NCBI GenBank assembly: GCA_001592805.2
Contig: CP051139.1
Location: 930,001-994,000 of the forward strand
DNA length: 64,000 nucleotides
Source: Peltaster fructicola
Lineage: Eukaryota > Ascomycota > Dothideomycetes
Reading direction: 5' to 3'
Shown here: positions 9,811-19,190 of the stretch, one piece after another
Layout: the number at the start of each line of letters is the position of its first letter
How positions within the stretch are numbered: position 1 is the first letter of the stretch
The notes under the pieces: generated by a model
What the model was told of the DNA's origin: nothing
Seen by the model: only the letters and a program-made list of their open reading frames with translations
The model's database searches: none
Position numbers and translations under genes: made by a program

Positions 9811-10281
9811 TCAGGACTGACGGCTAAGGCCTCGCTGCAGTCTGCCGAATACGCCTTCGAGACTGCGTCGTATGCTGTCGTTGCTTGCAACGGAGTTGGT
9901 AGATGCGTTGCTGCCTTGTCGAGTAGTCTTTGGCTTGGTCTCATCGACGAAGTTGGCTGCGCCGCCCCGACCGATGTGGTAGACAGGTGCTTGCGACTCT
10001 CGTCGTGCAACCATCTCCTCGTCGAACTGAAAGATGGATTGCTCAGTCTCTGGTGCGATCCACTTGTTGTTTCCAGCACCACCACGGCCTATCGTGATGT
10101 TTCGTGGGTAGTGCTTGTTAAGTGGCATGCGTGATGCTGCACCAGTTGCGTTTGCACCAGATGTGAGCTCCTCTGCGTTGTAACGCTTGTAGTTGCCAGC
10201 GCCACCACGACCTCCTGCGAGGTATGCGCCTGACTTTGGAACTGATGGGTGTGGCTCAGCGATGGAGAACTTGCGGTCCAT
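9811..10281 (-). CDS. DUF3602 protein with GRGGAGN repeats
   Basis: One exon, 156 residues from the ATG at 10281 (MDRKFSIAEPH). The hallmark is the repeated Gly/Arg motif GRGGAGN, seen three times as GGRGGAGNYKRY, IGRGGAGNNKW and IGRGGAANFVDE, spaced about 40-45 residues apart. This matches the fungal DUF3602 family, short hydrophilic proteins of unknown function. No signal peptide or membrane segment is visible. The C-terminal 45 residues are Ser/Asn-rich, then basic. The frame stays open upstream to 10425, but those residues are hydrophobic and unlike the family. Two copies of a 15-bp direct repeat lie about 270-310 bp upstream of the start. Confidence 0.78.
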   Translation of the reverse strand: MDRKFSIAEPHPSVPKSGAYLAGGRGGAGNYKRYNAEELTSGANATGAASRMPLNKHYPRNITIGRGGAGNNKWIAPETEQSIFQFDEEMVARRESQAPVYHIGRGGAANFVDETKPKTTRQGSNASTNSVASNDSIRRSLEGVFGRLQRGLSRQS

Positions 10282-10545
10282 GTTGAGCGAGTGTGATGAA
10301 GATGAGATATGTGCTGGAGTGATGATTGATGGAGCTTTGATGCTGTTGTTATGATTGATGTTAAGATGAAGAGAGAGTACCCTACCAGGAGCGAACAGGC
10401 CTAATATAACCATCAGAGCAAGCATTCCAACATCGCAAGAGGGGTGTCCGATGCATCAGAGTGTGATCAGAGATTGCATGGCTAAGCTTGCGAGGCGATG
10501 AATCACACGCATGTCGAGTAGCACGCCTTCGTTGGCAACTATGCA

Positions 10546-10591
10546 GTTAACTGGAAAGCGCTTTGTAAGAGATTCCGTTAACTGGAAAGCG
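10546..10591. repeat. 15-bp direct repeat in the DUF3602 upstream region
   Basis: GTTAACTGGAAAGCG occurs at 10546-10560 and again at 10577-10591, exactly 31 bp apart (about three helical turns). Paired sites at helical spacing suggest a protein-binding pair, but no factor is recognised. Confidence 0.5.
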
Positions 10592-11314
10592 TGAGAGTGA
10601 CAGAGAGCACAGCTCACATCACGAGGTACAGTGCCCAGCACCAAAATTTCATACGTTACCTAACGAAATCGCCGCCAGTGGTTTGAGACTTTCAGGGCGG
10701 ATCTTCGACTCTCCGGTACGGTGCTTGGGAGCCGAAACGCCTTAGGAGTTGGCCGACTCGGTCCACTCTCCATTCGCGATTCAGACAACGTGTCGATGGA
10801 AAATCTCTTTGCATGTTTATTTTGGGTTGCTGCATGACGAACGACATCGAAGACTTGTCGTGACGACTGTTGAAAGTAAGCACGTCTCGCCACCACAGCT
10901 TCAGAATCATCTGGCATCATCGGACAGTGCGCTGACGCAAGCATCGGCTGACATATATGCTCTATTCTTGAGATGATGCGTACATTCAGCCTGAGTTGTG
11001 ATCGTCCATTACGGTTGATCTGCCGATGCATTGTTTTCCTTGGAGCCAGGCTTGAGCAGATGGTGCGCAACGGTGCGCTATGCTAAATGGTCCTCCACTT
11101 GCAGAGACTTTCTGGGGTACGGGTAGGGAGATGAGATCAAGGCCAAGCCGAGCCAAGCACATCCTTGATCGTTCTTCGACTTCAGCTCTGAGACATAGTG
11201 CTTCGGCTGTGTTACAGGTCAACAATCGTTCGCGATCGTAATTGACATCGCTCGTTGTCGTTGAAGTAGCACGATCATGCAGTCCCTTGTCTGCAAGCAG
11301 GGCTGTATCGTGTA

Positions 11315-11352
11315 CGGTAGTACTTCTCCGCATTCCTCTAGCAGTACTACCG
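11315..11352. repeat. Perfect 10-bp inverted repeat with CGG/CCG ends
   Basis: CGGTAGTACT at 11315-11324 is the exact reverse complement of AGTACTACCG at 11343-11352, with an 18-nt loop. The CGG...CCG ends recall zinc-cluster factor sites. It could instead fold as a hairpin in the 3' region of ARP1. Confidence 0.5.
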
Positions 11353-11547
11353 ACCAAGGATTGGGCGCAGCTATTGTTGTCACGCGTTGACGCATGTCGC
11401 GGAGGCGTCCCGGCAGACACGAGTGGCGTCTCGCTCAGGTGGCAGGGGTCATATATATGTACGCAGTCGGTGAGCACCACCTGACCATGATGGCGCGTGC
11501 ATGCAGCCCGATAATGTCGAGGCTGCAATGGCAGGGAGGTGGTTGAT

Positions 11548-12768
11548 CTAGGCAAACTTCTGGTGTATGATGTTTGGGTCTGGAAAGGGTCAGTCATGAT
11601 CAGCACACCTGTTACCGACTCACTCTCATGCCAATCGTCCACCGTCACATACATCTTGCGGAATGTGCTCAGTCCGGCAAGAATGCTTCCACCAATCCAT
11701 GTACTGTACAGTCGTTCAGGTGGCGCGAAGATCTTGATGCGCATGTCCTTGACAGCCAGCTTCTGTACCTCGTGGAGCAGGCGATCACCGAACCCTTTGA
11801 TCATAGTTGAGCCACCAGACAGCACGATGTTGCTGAAGAGATTCTTTCGTAGGTCCATGTCTGCACGATTGATTGAGTCAACCACTATCTGATGTAGGCC
11901 CGGCCATTCGAGTCCTATCAGCTCTGGGTCGAACAGGATCTCCGGTGCTCTGAATCGCTCGGCTCCAATCTTGAGCTTGTGGCCATCTGGCAGGACATAG
12001 TCTACCATCTTGTCGTTCTGTCGTATCGACCACTCCTTCTCTTCCTTTCTGGGATCGAGTGCGATGTATGCCGTCTGCTCCTTCATCTGCTTGACAATCT
12101 CCTTCTCAGCGCTTGTGTGGAATACGCTACCTGCCTTTCTGAGCAAGGTTTGAAGGTTCTCAGTGACATCACGACCTGCGACGTCTATCCTCCTGATGCT
12201 GCTGGGAATGGCAAAGCCTTCGTACACGGGCACAGCATGTGAGACCCCGTCGCCAGAGTCTAGAACCACACCAGTCGTCCTGCCTGATGCATACAGGGAC
12301 AACACTGCTTGTATCGATGTGTACAGTGCCGGTACATTAAACGTCTCGAATAGTATCTGTGCTGCAGTGTCGCGATTCGTTCGTGGGTTTAGTGGTGCCT
12401 CCGTCAACAATACTGGATGCTAGAAGAAGTCAGCATGCGCGTAGAGAAGCGTCAACCTCGCCTACATCTTCACTCAATGTCTTAAGCTCATCCGTGTAGA
12501 CATACTGCCAGATCTTCTCCATATCGTCCCAATTCGTGACAATGCCATGCTCGAGCGGATACCTTATCTTCAGCAGCCCACGAAGCTCTTGTGCCTTGTT
12601 GCCAATGAACAGGTTGCCCTCCAGACCACCTGCAAGCACTCTGGTGTGCTTTGGGTAGCCAACGAAGGAAGGAAAATAGCATGTCGGATGATCCTCGCCA
12701 GCGTAGCCTGCTCTAATCGTGCCACTACCGTTGTCGATGACGATTGGCGTATTATGAAGGTCTGACAT
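11548..12768 (-). CDS. ARP1: Actin-related protein Arp1 (centractin) of dynactin
   Basis: Three exons on the minus strand, 12466-12768, 11624-12419 and 11548-11579, give 376 residues, the same length as animal centractin. Arp1 forms the short filament of dynactin, which links dynein to cargo and nuclei. The actin fold is clear: [17 protein letters not shown] (about residues 9-25), [56 protein letters not shown] and [15 protein letters not shown]. Splicing restores [15 protein letters not shown] at the first junction and the C-terminus [14 protein letters not shown] at the second. Both introns carry CTGAC branch sites. Without the second intron the frame would run on for about 190 unrelated residues. 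Confidence 0.94.
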
Positions 12769-13110
12769 TCCTCAGAAGGTGTTGCCCTGAACTGCAGCGG
12801 TCGTCAGAGGTGTGCTGTCGCATAACGTCGCGAAGAATATCAACAAATGGACGTCACGACCCTGAATTGCATTCACACGCGCGGGATGCTTAAGCGCGTC
12901 GACTTAGCCGCCGCTACGGTGCACCGTATGTTCACTACCTCACTCCTCTTTGCTAGCGAAGCAACATGCTACAGCACACTCACGTCTCGAGCGACTCGTG
13001 ATACAATACATGTAAGTACTTGGCATGCAGTACGAGTCGTTCTGGTCTCTCTGGGCTCATATGTTGCACAACGCTATGCTCTTTCACAAGATAATAACCG
13101 TGAGTTTCGA
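12769..13110. other. Intergenic, ARP1 promoter side
   Basis: These 342 bp lie between the ARP1 start and the GT17 stop. Nothing beyond a presumed promoter is recognised. Confidence 0.4.
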
Positions 13111-14355
13111 CTAATCTATCTTGCTTGTAACATTCCCATGCAATACTGTCAACATGTCTTCGGCATCCTCGAACTCAGCATACTTCGTCGTTCGATCTAA
13201 GAGATATCCGAACCTCCCAGTAGCATTGAACTGGTCAGAGACGTACTCAGGCACATCTGTGACAGAAGTCTTGTCGTAAAGCTCATCTTCTCGACCAAAG
13301 AGATCCAGCCCGTTCTTGTAGCGATGTATTATGGTAGCTGGATCGCGATTCTCCTCAGTGTTCCAGTTGGTATGTGAGAAGCCGATAATCTTGCGCTGGA
13401 CCTGACCGATGGTTTTGTAGCAGCTGGAACAGTGCCAACCACCATCATGCAGCGATGCACTTGTGGATTGTACTGCTTGGAGCTTGGCCTCTGCGGTATT
13501 GGACCACGACCATGGATCGTTCCTATCGGGGCTAGCTGTGCGCAGAGCCTGAGGGAGTATGGTACCTCCAACACTGCCACCGTAGGTAGTGGCTTGAGGA
13601 TGGCTCCAGTCGCCATTGTGGTAACGCCATTGATAGGCGTAGTAGAAGAAGCGTGTCCTTATGGTCAGGCGGGCTGGATAATCGCAATGTCGCAGCAGTA
13701 TCGCGGTTTCGGGTCTGACAAGTTCGTCGAGGTCGCTGACGAGAATGACATCGCCCTTCTTAGCTTCTTTCTCCGAGCCGACCAGTTGTGGGAAAACATC
13801 TGTCAGCATGGCATTGCGCTGTGCTGCCTCGTGGTCCCATGCATCCCAGTCTTTTGAGGTGGCCGGCTTAGCCTCGACGATATGGTGAATGATCTTGTGA
13901 TGGAATTCCTTGAAGCGATCCCAGTTGTTCTGTAGGACCAGCTCTTTTTCAATGCCGGTGAAGGTTATTGTTGACTCGACGACCACAAAGTAGTCGACGT
14001 ATGGCGCGAGTGTATGTAGTCGAATTTCCAGCCAGTCCAGCTCGTTCGTGATCAAGACTAGGTCGTATACCTTGCGGCCAGGCTTGTGCCAAGCTGGAAA
14101 GTGATGTGCTTGGCATAGTGCGTCGACCGCTTCCTCAGAGATCGAGAGAGTCCGGCTCTGGCCTGGGTCGAGAGTGGTAAAGAGCGGAGAGTGTAACAGT
14201 ATGTCCCTGTCAGGAACAGGATGCACCAGATGCTGGAACGAGGAGGACCGAAGCACGAAAGTATGCGCGGGCCAGGCAATCAAGAGCAAGACAAGGAAGA
14301 CGAAGAGAACGATCCGGACTGAAGTGAGCTTCAGCAGGCCGCGAGCTCGAGACAT
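13111..14355 (-). CDS. GT17-family glycosyltransferase (beta-1,4-GlcNAc-transferase type)
   Basis: One exon of 414 residues. It looks like a type II Golgi membrane protein: basic start, then a hydrophobic anchor at about residues 12-32 (VRIVLFVFLVLLLIAW), then a lumenal catalytic domain. Family-like blocks include VYDLVLITNELDWLEIRLHTLAPYVDYFVVVES (about 95-127), ILVSDLDELVRPE with the DLD metal-binding motif near 205, a Tyr/Trp-rich block, and GGWHCSSCY near 300. Animal GT17 (MGAT3) adds bisecting GlcNAc. The sugar acceptor in fungi is unknown, so only the family call is firm. One N-glycosylation sequon (NAT) lies near the C-terminus. Confidence 0.83.
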   Translation of the reverse strand: MSRARGLLKLTSVRIVLFVFLVLLLIAWPAHTFVLRSSSFQHLVHPVPDRDILLHSPLFTTLDPGQSRTLSISEEAVDALCQAHHFPAWHKPGRKVYDLVLITNELDWLEIRLHTLAPYVDYFVVVESTITFTGIEKELVLQNNWDRFKEFHHKIIHHIVEAKPATSKDWDAWDHEAAQRNAMLTDVFPQLVGSEKEAKKGDVILVSDLDELVRPETAILLRHCDYPARLTIRTRFFYYAYQWRYHNGDWSHPQATTYGGSVGGTILPQALRTASPDRNDPWSWSNTAEAKLQAVQSTSASLHDGGWHCSSCYKTIGQVQRKIIGFSHTNWNTEENRDPATIIHRYKNGLDLFGREDELYDKTSVTDVPEYVSDQFNATGRFGYLLDRTTKYAEFEDAEDMLTVLHGNVTSKID

Positions 14356-15184
14356 GTTTGGATTGATCAGAGATCAAGAAAGGAAGTGTTCGAAAGGACA
14401 AATCGAGGAGCCGTCATTGTCAAACGCAGTGACCCTTACCATTCTACAACTGTGTCTCACAGTGCGTTCAGCCTGCAGTGAATGCTTCATTGGGTTGTTC
14501 TGGCCCCAAACCAATCAATGGATGCTAACACAAGATGATCATCAATAACAGGAGATTCTGACTTTTCGCCCCAAGCTCAGGCTGAACCACCACAGCCTCA
14601 GCAGCATCTTGTTCCAGGATGGCATTGTTAGCATCGGGATGAAACGTGATGTCAATTTAGCATGATCAGCCACGCCGATGACTGTGCTGACACTTAGACC
14701 TTACCTACTTGGTGCCATGCTCTAAATTCAGGATTGCTGAAGCTGGCAGGCAAAGACTTGGTAGCCACATGCAATCTCCAGGGCACTGGTATGTGCTTAA
14801 TGAGGTCGTGTCGTTGCGACCGACTTGCCTTATTCATATACACACACGAGGGCGTCCATTCTCATGCTCAACGACCGGCGCGAGAGAGCGTCAAAGAGGC
14901 TCGCCCAGCTGGCTGAGCGCTGCAGCTGCAACCTGTCCACGTTCGAGACGTGATAGCACTCGACGAAGGAGGGTACGGATGCAAAGACGACACACCATGT
15001 ATGATGGAGGAGGCTGCGTGCCACTTCGGACGAGGAAAAGGCTGAAGAATCAAGATCGACCACTAACGCCCGTAGACTACCATCCTGCCTCTCATTGGTT
15101 GGGACTAATCCTATAGGCGATGTCTCCTCCTCGATAACTGTAACAGCGACACACTCGGATTGTGTAGCTGTCCGTCATTGCAAC
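14356..15184. other. Intergenic, divergent promoters with CCAAT boxes
   Basis: These 829 bp separate the divergent GT17 and esterase genes. A CCAAT element lies near 14513, and an inverted one (ATTGG) at 15094-15098, about 87 bp before the esterase start. No gene seen. Confidence 0.45.
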
Positions 15185-16228
15185 ATGGCATACACGCAAG
15201 AGCAGCTTCTCGCTATGGCAAAGCCGTCACAGGCTCTTGTCGATGCAATGAGGGTGAAGCCGTTCAAGTCAGCATCCGGGCCCGACGTCACCATCGAGAA
15301 GATGCGTCAGGTCAGATCTGACCAGCTTGAAGAACAGCGGCCTCTCTATCCCATTCCTGGACCAATACCGGACGAAGTGAAGGAGGTGTTGCATAGTGTC
15401 AAGGCACGTGATGGATATGACATTCCCATTAAGATTTACACGCCAGTAAAGCAGTCCTCCAGTCCGTCGCCTCTCATTCTGCTCTATCATGAGGGAGGCT
15501 GGTGCCAAGGCGATCTGAACGACGAAGATCACGATGCTCGGCAGTTCAGTCGTTCGTTGAATGCTGTCTGCGTCAACATAGACTACCGTTTGGCACCGGA
15601 GCATGCTTTTCCTACTGGTCTCAACGACTGCTATGATGTGACGACCTGGGCAGCCAAGACCGCCACTCCAGGCCACGATCTTCTCCCAGCAGATCCCAAG
15701 GCAGGCTTCATCGTTGGTGGTGTGAGTGCGGGCGGCAACTTTGCAGCCGTAATGTGTCAGACGCTCCGAGACGAGAACTTCTCTCCTCCCATAACCGGCC
15801 AATATCTGAGCGTAGCAAGCTTGATGTGGCACACAGAAGTGCCAGAGAAGTGGCAAGCCGAATGCAGGTCTCGCACAACATCCGCCGAGGATCCAGTGCT
15901 TGGTAACTCCTTGACAGGAAGTGAGGCTTTCCTGCATATCCTGCAGGTCGATCCCAAGGATCCTCGTTTCTCACCGATGCTTCACAAGAATCTTGCAGGT
16001 CTGCCGCCTGCGTACTTCCAGCTGTGTGGACTTGATCCACTACGAGACGAGGGACTGCTCTATGCTCGAGTGCTGAGCGAAGAGCACAACACTCCAGTCA
16101 AAGTCGACATGTACGAAGGCCTCGGACATGCTGGATGGTTCAACTGGCCGGAACTGGAGCAGAGCAAGAAGTTCTTCGCTGATACCGTCGAAGGCGTACG
16201 CTGGCTCCTGCAGACCAGGAGATCATGA
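15185..16228 (+). CDS. Alpha/beta-hydrolase-3 (HSL-type) esterase or lipase
   Basis: One exon, 347 residues from the ATG at 15185 (MAYTQEQLLAM). It should hydrolyse short-chain or aryl esters; the natural substrate is unknown. The hormone-sensitive-lipase pattern is present: oxyanion-hole motif HEGGW near residue 98 (a variant of HGGG), DYRLAPEHAFP near 133, nucleophile GVSAGG near 178, the acid residue in CGLDPLRDEG near 280, and His in GLGHAGW near 315. There is no signal peptide, so it is probably cytosolic. The frame opens 30 codons earlier at 15095, but that extension is not family-like. Similar enzymes occur in secondary-metabolite clusters; nothing here suggests one. Confidence 0.85.
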   Translation: MAYTQEQLLAMAKPSQALVDAMRVKPFKSASGPDVTIEKMRQVRSDQLEEQRPLYPIPGPIPDEVKEVLHSVKARDGYDIPIKIYTPVKQSSSPSPLILLYHEGGWCQGDLNDEDHDARQFSRSLNAVCVNIDYRLAPEHAFPTGLNDCYDVTTWAAKTATPGHDLLPADPKAGFIVGGVSAGGNFAAVMCQTLRDENFSPPITGQYLSVASLMWHTEVPEKWQAECRSRTTSAEDPVLGNSLTGSEAFLHILQVDPKDPRFSPMLHKNLAGLPPAYFQLCGLDPLRDEGLLYARVLSEEHNTPVKVDMYEGLGHAGWFNWPELEQSKKFFADTVEGVRWLLQTRRS

Positions 16229-16538
16229 ATGGAATGAGTATCAAGCAGGTCTTCACTGACATAATTGCGGGTGCAGCACTGTCTACTCCTGAACGGACCA
16301 TCACGAATGAGATGCGGCACGAGTCACGATTGTTGATGTAGATGTGAAGTGGTAGATAAGCAAGATCTATACAGGCTAAGATCGTATCAGTCAGGCTAAC
16401 CGCCGCCTCCAGTAAACTGTGCCATGCTTCAATGCAGTGGGCTTTTGATGATAGAAATAGAGGACCTCCCTTGTTGTTCTATGCCAATAGTGAACTCCAG
16501 ACGCTATGCACGAAAGTCAATTTGTGATTGCTAAGATA
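16229..16538. other. Intergenic, converging 3' ends
   Basis: These 310 bp lie between the tail-to-tail esterase and reductase genes. Nothing recognised. Confidence 0.4.
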
Positions 16539-18644
16539 TCACCATGTCTCGGCGATGTACTGCCCAGCTTCCTTCTTCTGCTCCCAGAACTGCTTGGCAG
16601 TCTCATAGTCGAGATTGCCCTTATCCATTGCAACATCGATAAGTGCGGTCTCGACACCTTCGCCCATTCCTTTGGAGCTACCACAGACGAATATACGTCC
16701 GTCTGCAGCATTGATGACGAACCACACGATGTCTGCCTGCAACCGGACTTCGTCTTGGACGTATTTGGCGACTTGGTTTTGCTTGGTGGATGACCTGACG
16801 ACTGCAGGTCGAGCATCGTCTTTCGGGTTCTCGACACCATTGTCATCCTCATCTACAGGCGGAGGAGCGTGCACCCTCGACTGCACGACCTTCTTGATCT
16901 CATGCTCATGAGCACCAAGCTCGCCCTGGTATATCTCGTCGAGCATACTATCTCGCACACCCTGTACGAGCCAGATCTTGTTGGCACAATTGGCGTTCTT
17001 AAGGCGGTTAAGGATGAAGCCACGGAAGGGCGCCATTCCAACACCAGCTCCAATCAGCATCATTGGACCATCTGATGCGAACTCGCGACTGAGAGGATTC
17101 GCCATCAGTCCACGAAACATAGGCACTCGCAGATCGAGCTTGCGTCCGACTTCGCCAGGATGCAAGCAGTAGTTGCCAGCCTCAGCCTGCTTGGCAGCTT
17201 CATCCTCAGCGGCAACGAATTGCTTCGCAATGCGCTCCATGAAGCCCGAGCCAACGCCTGTGCGCTTGCCGCCGTCGTGTGATTGCGTCTCGTGGACTGT
17301 GACAGCCATCTCGATAAGTCGACGACCTGCCAGGCCTTCTCTGCTCGACGACACATGAGGATCGTTGCTGAGCGAGTAGAAACGTGGCATAAGCTGGCCG
17401 AGGACACTCAAGAGCGACTCAAATGGAGGCTTGGAAGATGGGAAGGCGTATAGAAGTTGTTGAAGAGTGATGTGAGGTCCGGTGCGTAGGTCGCAGAAGG
17501 CTGATTGACCTTGTGCGGAGCAAAGGAAGAGTAGGATCTTCTTCTCGTGCTCTGCATGGGCGTGCTCTGCAAGGACTCGTAGAAGAGGTCTTGTAGGTGC
17601 AACAGAGCTGATATCCACAGTCCAGGTGAGGATTTCCCGTCTGGTCGTCACCAGTTCACGAGGAATGTCGTCTCCCCATATCGTGGGCCACCTGCCACCA
17701 GCTGTGATCAAACGAACAGGCTTGTCACGAACGAAGCGTGGGATGCCAAGCTGGTTCATGATGTCGTCGACAATGACGGGATCATTTGAAGGACAGACAC
17801 CAATGGCGCCACCAACCTTGAAGTCGACACCGCCCTCCTCAGGATACTCCGTGACATCGATGTCGAAGTGAAAGGTTCGCTTCTCGGCACCAGGCTTGGT
17901 AAGCTCTCGAGCGTGGTAGATTGGAGCACTGAAGACGTCGTAGGGAGGGTGTGGTTTCATATACTCTGGTGGACGAACATTGACGGTGGCTGCATCATGC
18001 GGATGGGCCTCTGCTGGGAACTTGTGTGAGATGGACTCCTTACGGATGCTTGCCAGCGTGATCTTGGGTTCTGGTAGCTCAACGATCTTCGTCAATGGTG
18101 TATCGAGGACCAATATGCCGAGGTTAAGAGCCAGAAAGCGAAATGCATCGTTATCAGGCGTCTGTATTGGTTTGAAGTCCGGCTCATTCGACAATGCTGG
18201 TAGTGCCTCGTTCTTGCAGCAGCCTTTTCCACAGCAGAATCTCTGCAAGAACTTCGTGCCTGAGCCGTCTCCTAAGAGTCTCTTAACATCGTCGGCGCTC
18301 GAAGCGTATGTTGTGCTTGCTCGTCTCATTCTAGGCCGTACTGGGCTTTTCTGTAGTTCCGCCACCTTATCTGCGTTCTCTTCATGGTTGGATCGTTCTG
18401 TTGGTGGTGTGGACGGTGCATCTGAATCACTCGTCTCGTCCGTGATTCCGTTCAAGCTCTCGCCACTAGATCGAGGCGTTATCCTATTGAATTGCGCCCG
18501 GAGACTTGGCGAGATGTTGTATAGAGGAGCAGGTTCGACGGGTATGGGATCGTCTGGATGTGACGTTGCGCAATGAGGTATGTTCTTGTGTCGGAAGCCT
18601 GTGGTAGCAGGCGAAGCCGGGAGTGAGTGGCGTCGGGGAGCCAT
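16539..18644 (-). CDS. Cytochrome P450 reductase-like FAD/NADPH oxidoreductase lacking a flavodoxin domain
   Basis: One exon, 701 residues from the ATG at 18644 (MAPRRHSLP). From about residue 230 it resembles the FAD- and NADPH-binding half of diflavin reductases: FAD motif RFYSLSN, a second FAD-contact region near GNYCLHPGEVG, NADPH motif LIGAGVGMAPFRGF, the distal GSSKGMGEGVETAL, and a C-terminal aromatic YIAETW like the stacking Trp of P450 reductase. The FMN-binding flavodoxin domain is missing. In its place is a disordered Ser/Pro-rich segment with a Cys cluster, FCCGKGCCKNE, near residue 145. An acidic, Pro-rich insert (PPPVDEDDNG) interrupts the NADPH domain. The electron acceptor is unknown. 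The frame extends 17 codons upstream to another ATG at 18695. Confidence 0.78.
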   Translation of the reverse strand: MAPRRHSLPASPATTGFRHKNIPHCATSHPDDPIPVEPAPLYNISPSLRAQFNRITPRSSGESLNGITDETSDSDAPSTPPTERSNHEENADKVAELQKSPVRPRMRRASTTYASSADDVKRLLGDGSGTKFLQRFCCGKGCCKNEALPALSNEPDFKPIQTPDNDAFRFLALNLGILVLDTPLTKIVELPEPKITLASIRKESISHKFPAEAHPHDAATVNVRPPEYMKPHPPYDVFSAPIYHARELTKPGAEKRTFHFDIDVTEYPEEGGVDFKVGGAIGVCPSNDPVIVDDIMNQLGIPRFVRDKPVRLITAGGRWPTIWGDDIPRELVTTRREILTWTVDISSVAPTRPLLRVLAEHAHAEHEKKILLFLCSAQGQSAFCDLRTGPHITLQQLLYAFPSSKPPFESLLSVLGQLMPRFYSLSNDPHVSSSREGLAGRRLIEMAVTVHETQSHDGGKRTGVGSGFMERIAKQFVAAEDEAAKQAEAGNYCLHPGEVGRKLDLRVPMFRGLMANPLSREFASDGPMMLIGAGVGMAPFRGFILNRLKNANCANKIWLVQGVRDSMLDEIYQGELGAHEHEIKKVVQSRVHAPPPVDEDDNGVENPKDDARPAVVRSSTKQNQVAKYVQDEVRLQADIVWFVINAADGRIFVCGSSKGMGEGVETALIDVAMDKGNLDYETAKQFWEQKKEAGQYIAETW

Positions 18645-19190
18645 TGGAGATTCTGTATGAGGACAGATTGTGCAATTGAACTGAAAAGAATGCAATGGGA
18701 GTATGCTACATTGTCATCGTGAGAGATGTGTCGTGAGAGGACGCAACAGAGAGTAAAGGTTGAAGGGTGACTAATGCGGCCGTATGCAGAGGCAATCGGC
18801 GAATGTCGACTATGACGGCAGTTGTGCAGGGTGAGATAATGGAGGAGGGAGAAGAAGGTGATCGTAAGATCTGATAAGATGGTGGGCAGGGTTGAGACCC
18901 AGTAATTAGCAATGCCGACCTTCGGAGCTACAGGCTAATCGTCTTGCGGCCTTTACTCACTAGTGGTGAATAGGGAACAATTGATCGTTCGTTTGCATGG
19001 TTCAGTTATTGACACGAGCGCAGACGGGACTCTGGACGCTGCGTACACCAAAGCCTTGGCTGTGCAAGCATCGTTGCGCACGAGACAGTGCCTTTTTGCA
19101 GTCTCTACATGTGATACGTATATCGCTTATGAATGCTTTGTTGCGTGGTATTACCGCTAATAGAATGCTGGTCCCTAGGACGCCTTTGTC
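18645..19190. other. Intergenic region
   Basis: These 546 bp contain the reductase promoter and the 3' side of the IFRD gene. I see nothing else. Confidence 0.4.

Larger units (their letters stand above)
10282..11547. other. Intergenic region with a direct repeat and an inverted repeat
   Basis: These 1266 bp lie upstream of the DUF3602 gene and downstream of ARP1. They hold a 15-bp direct repeat (10546-10560 and 10577-10591) and a perfect 10-bp inverted repeat (11315-11324 with 11343-11352). A long open frame here is read-through from the second ARP1 exon, not a gene. Confidence 0.5.

Noticed and set aside
10986-11547. C-terminal extension of about 190 residues on Arp1
   Set aside because: It is read-through of the last intron. 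Splicing at 11623/11580 gives the conserved tail [10 protein letters not shown] and the family length of 376.
14709-15116. 135-codon open frame upstream of the esterase
   Set aside because: Overlaps frames on the other strand, has no family features and occupies the promoter region.
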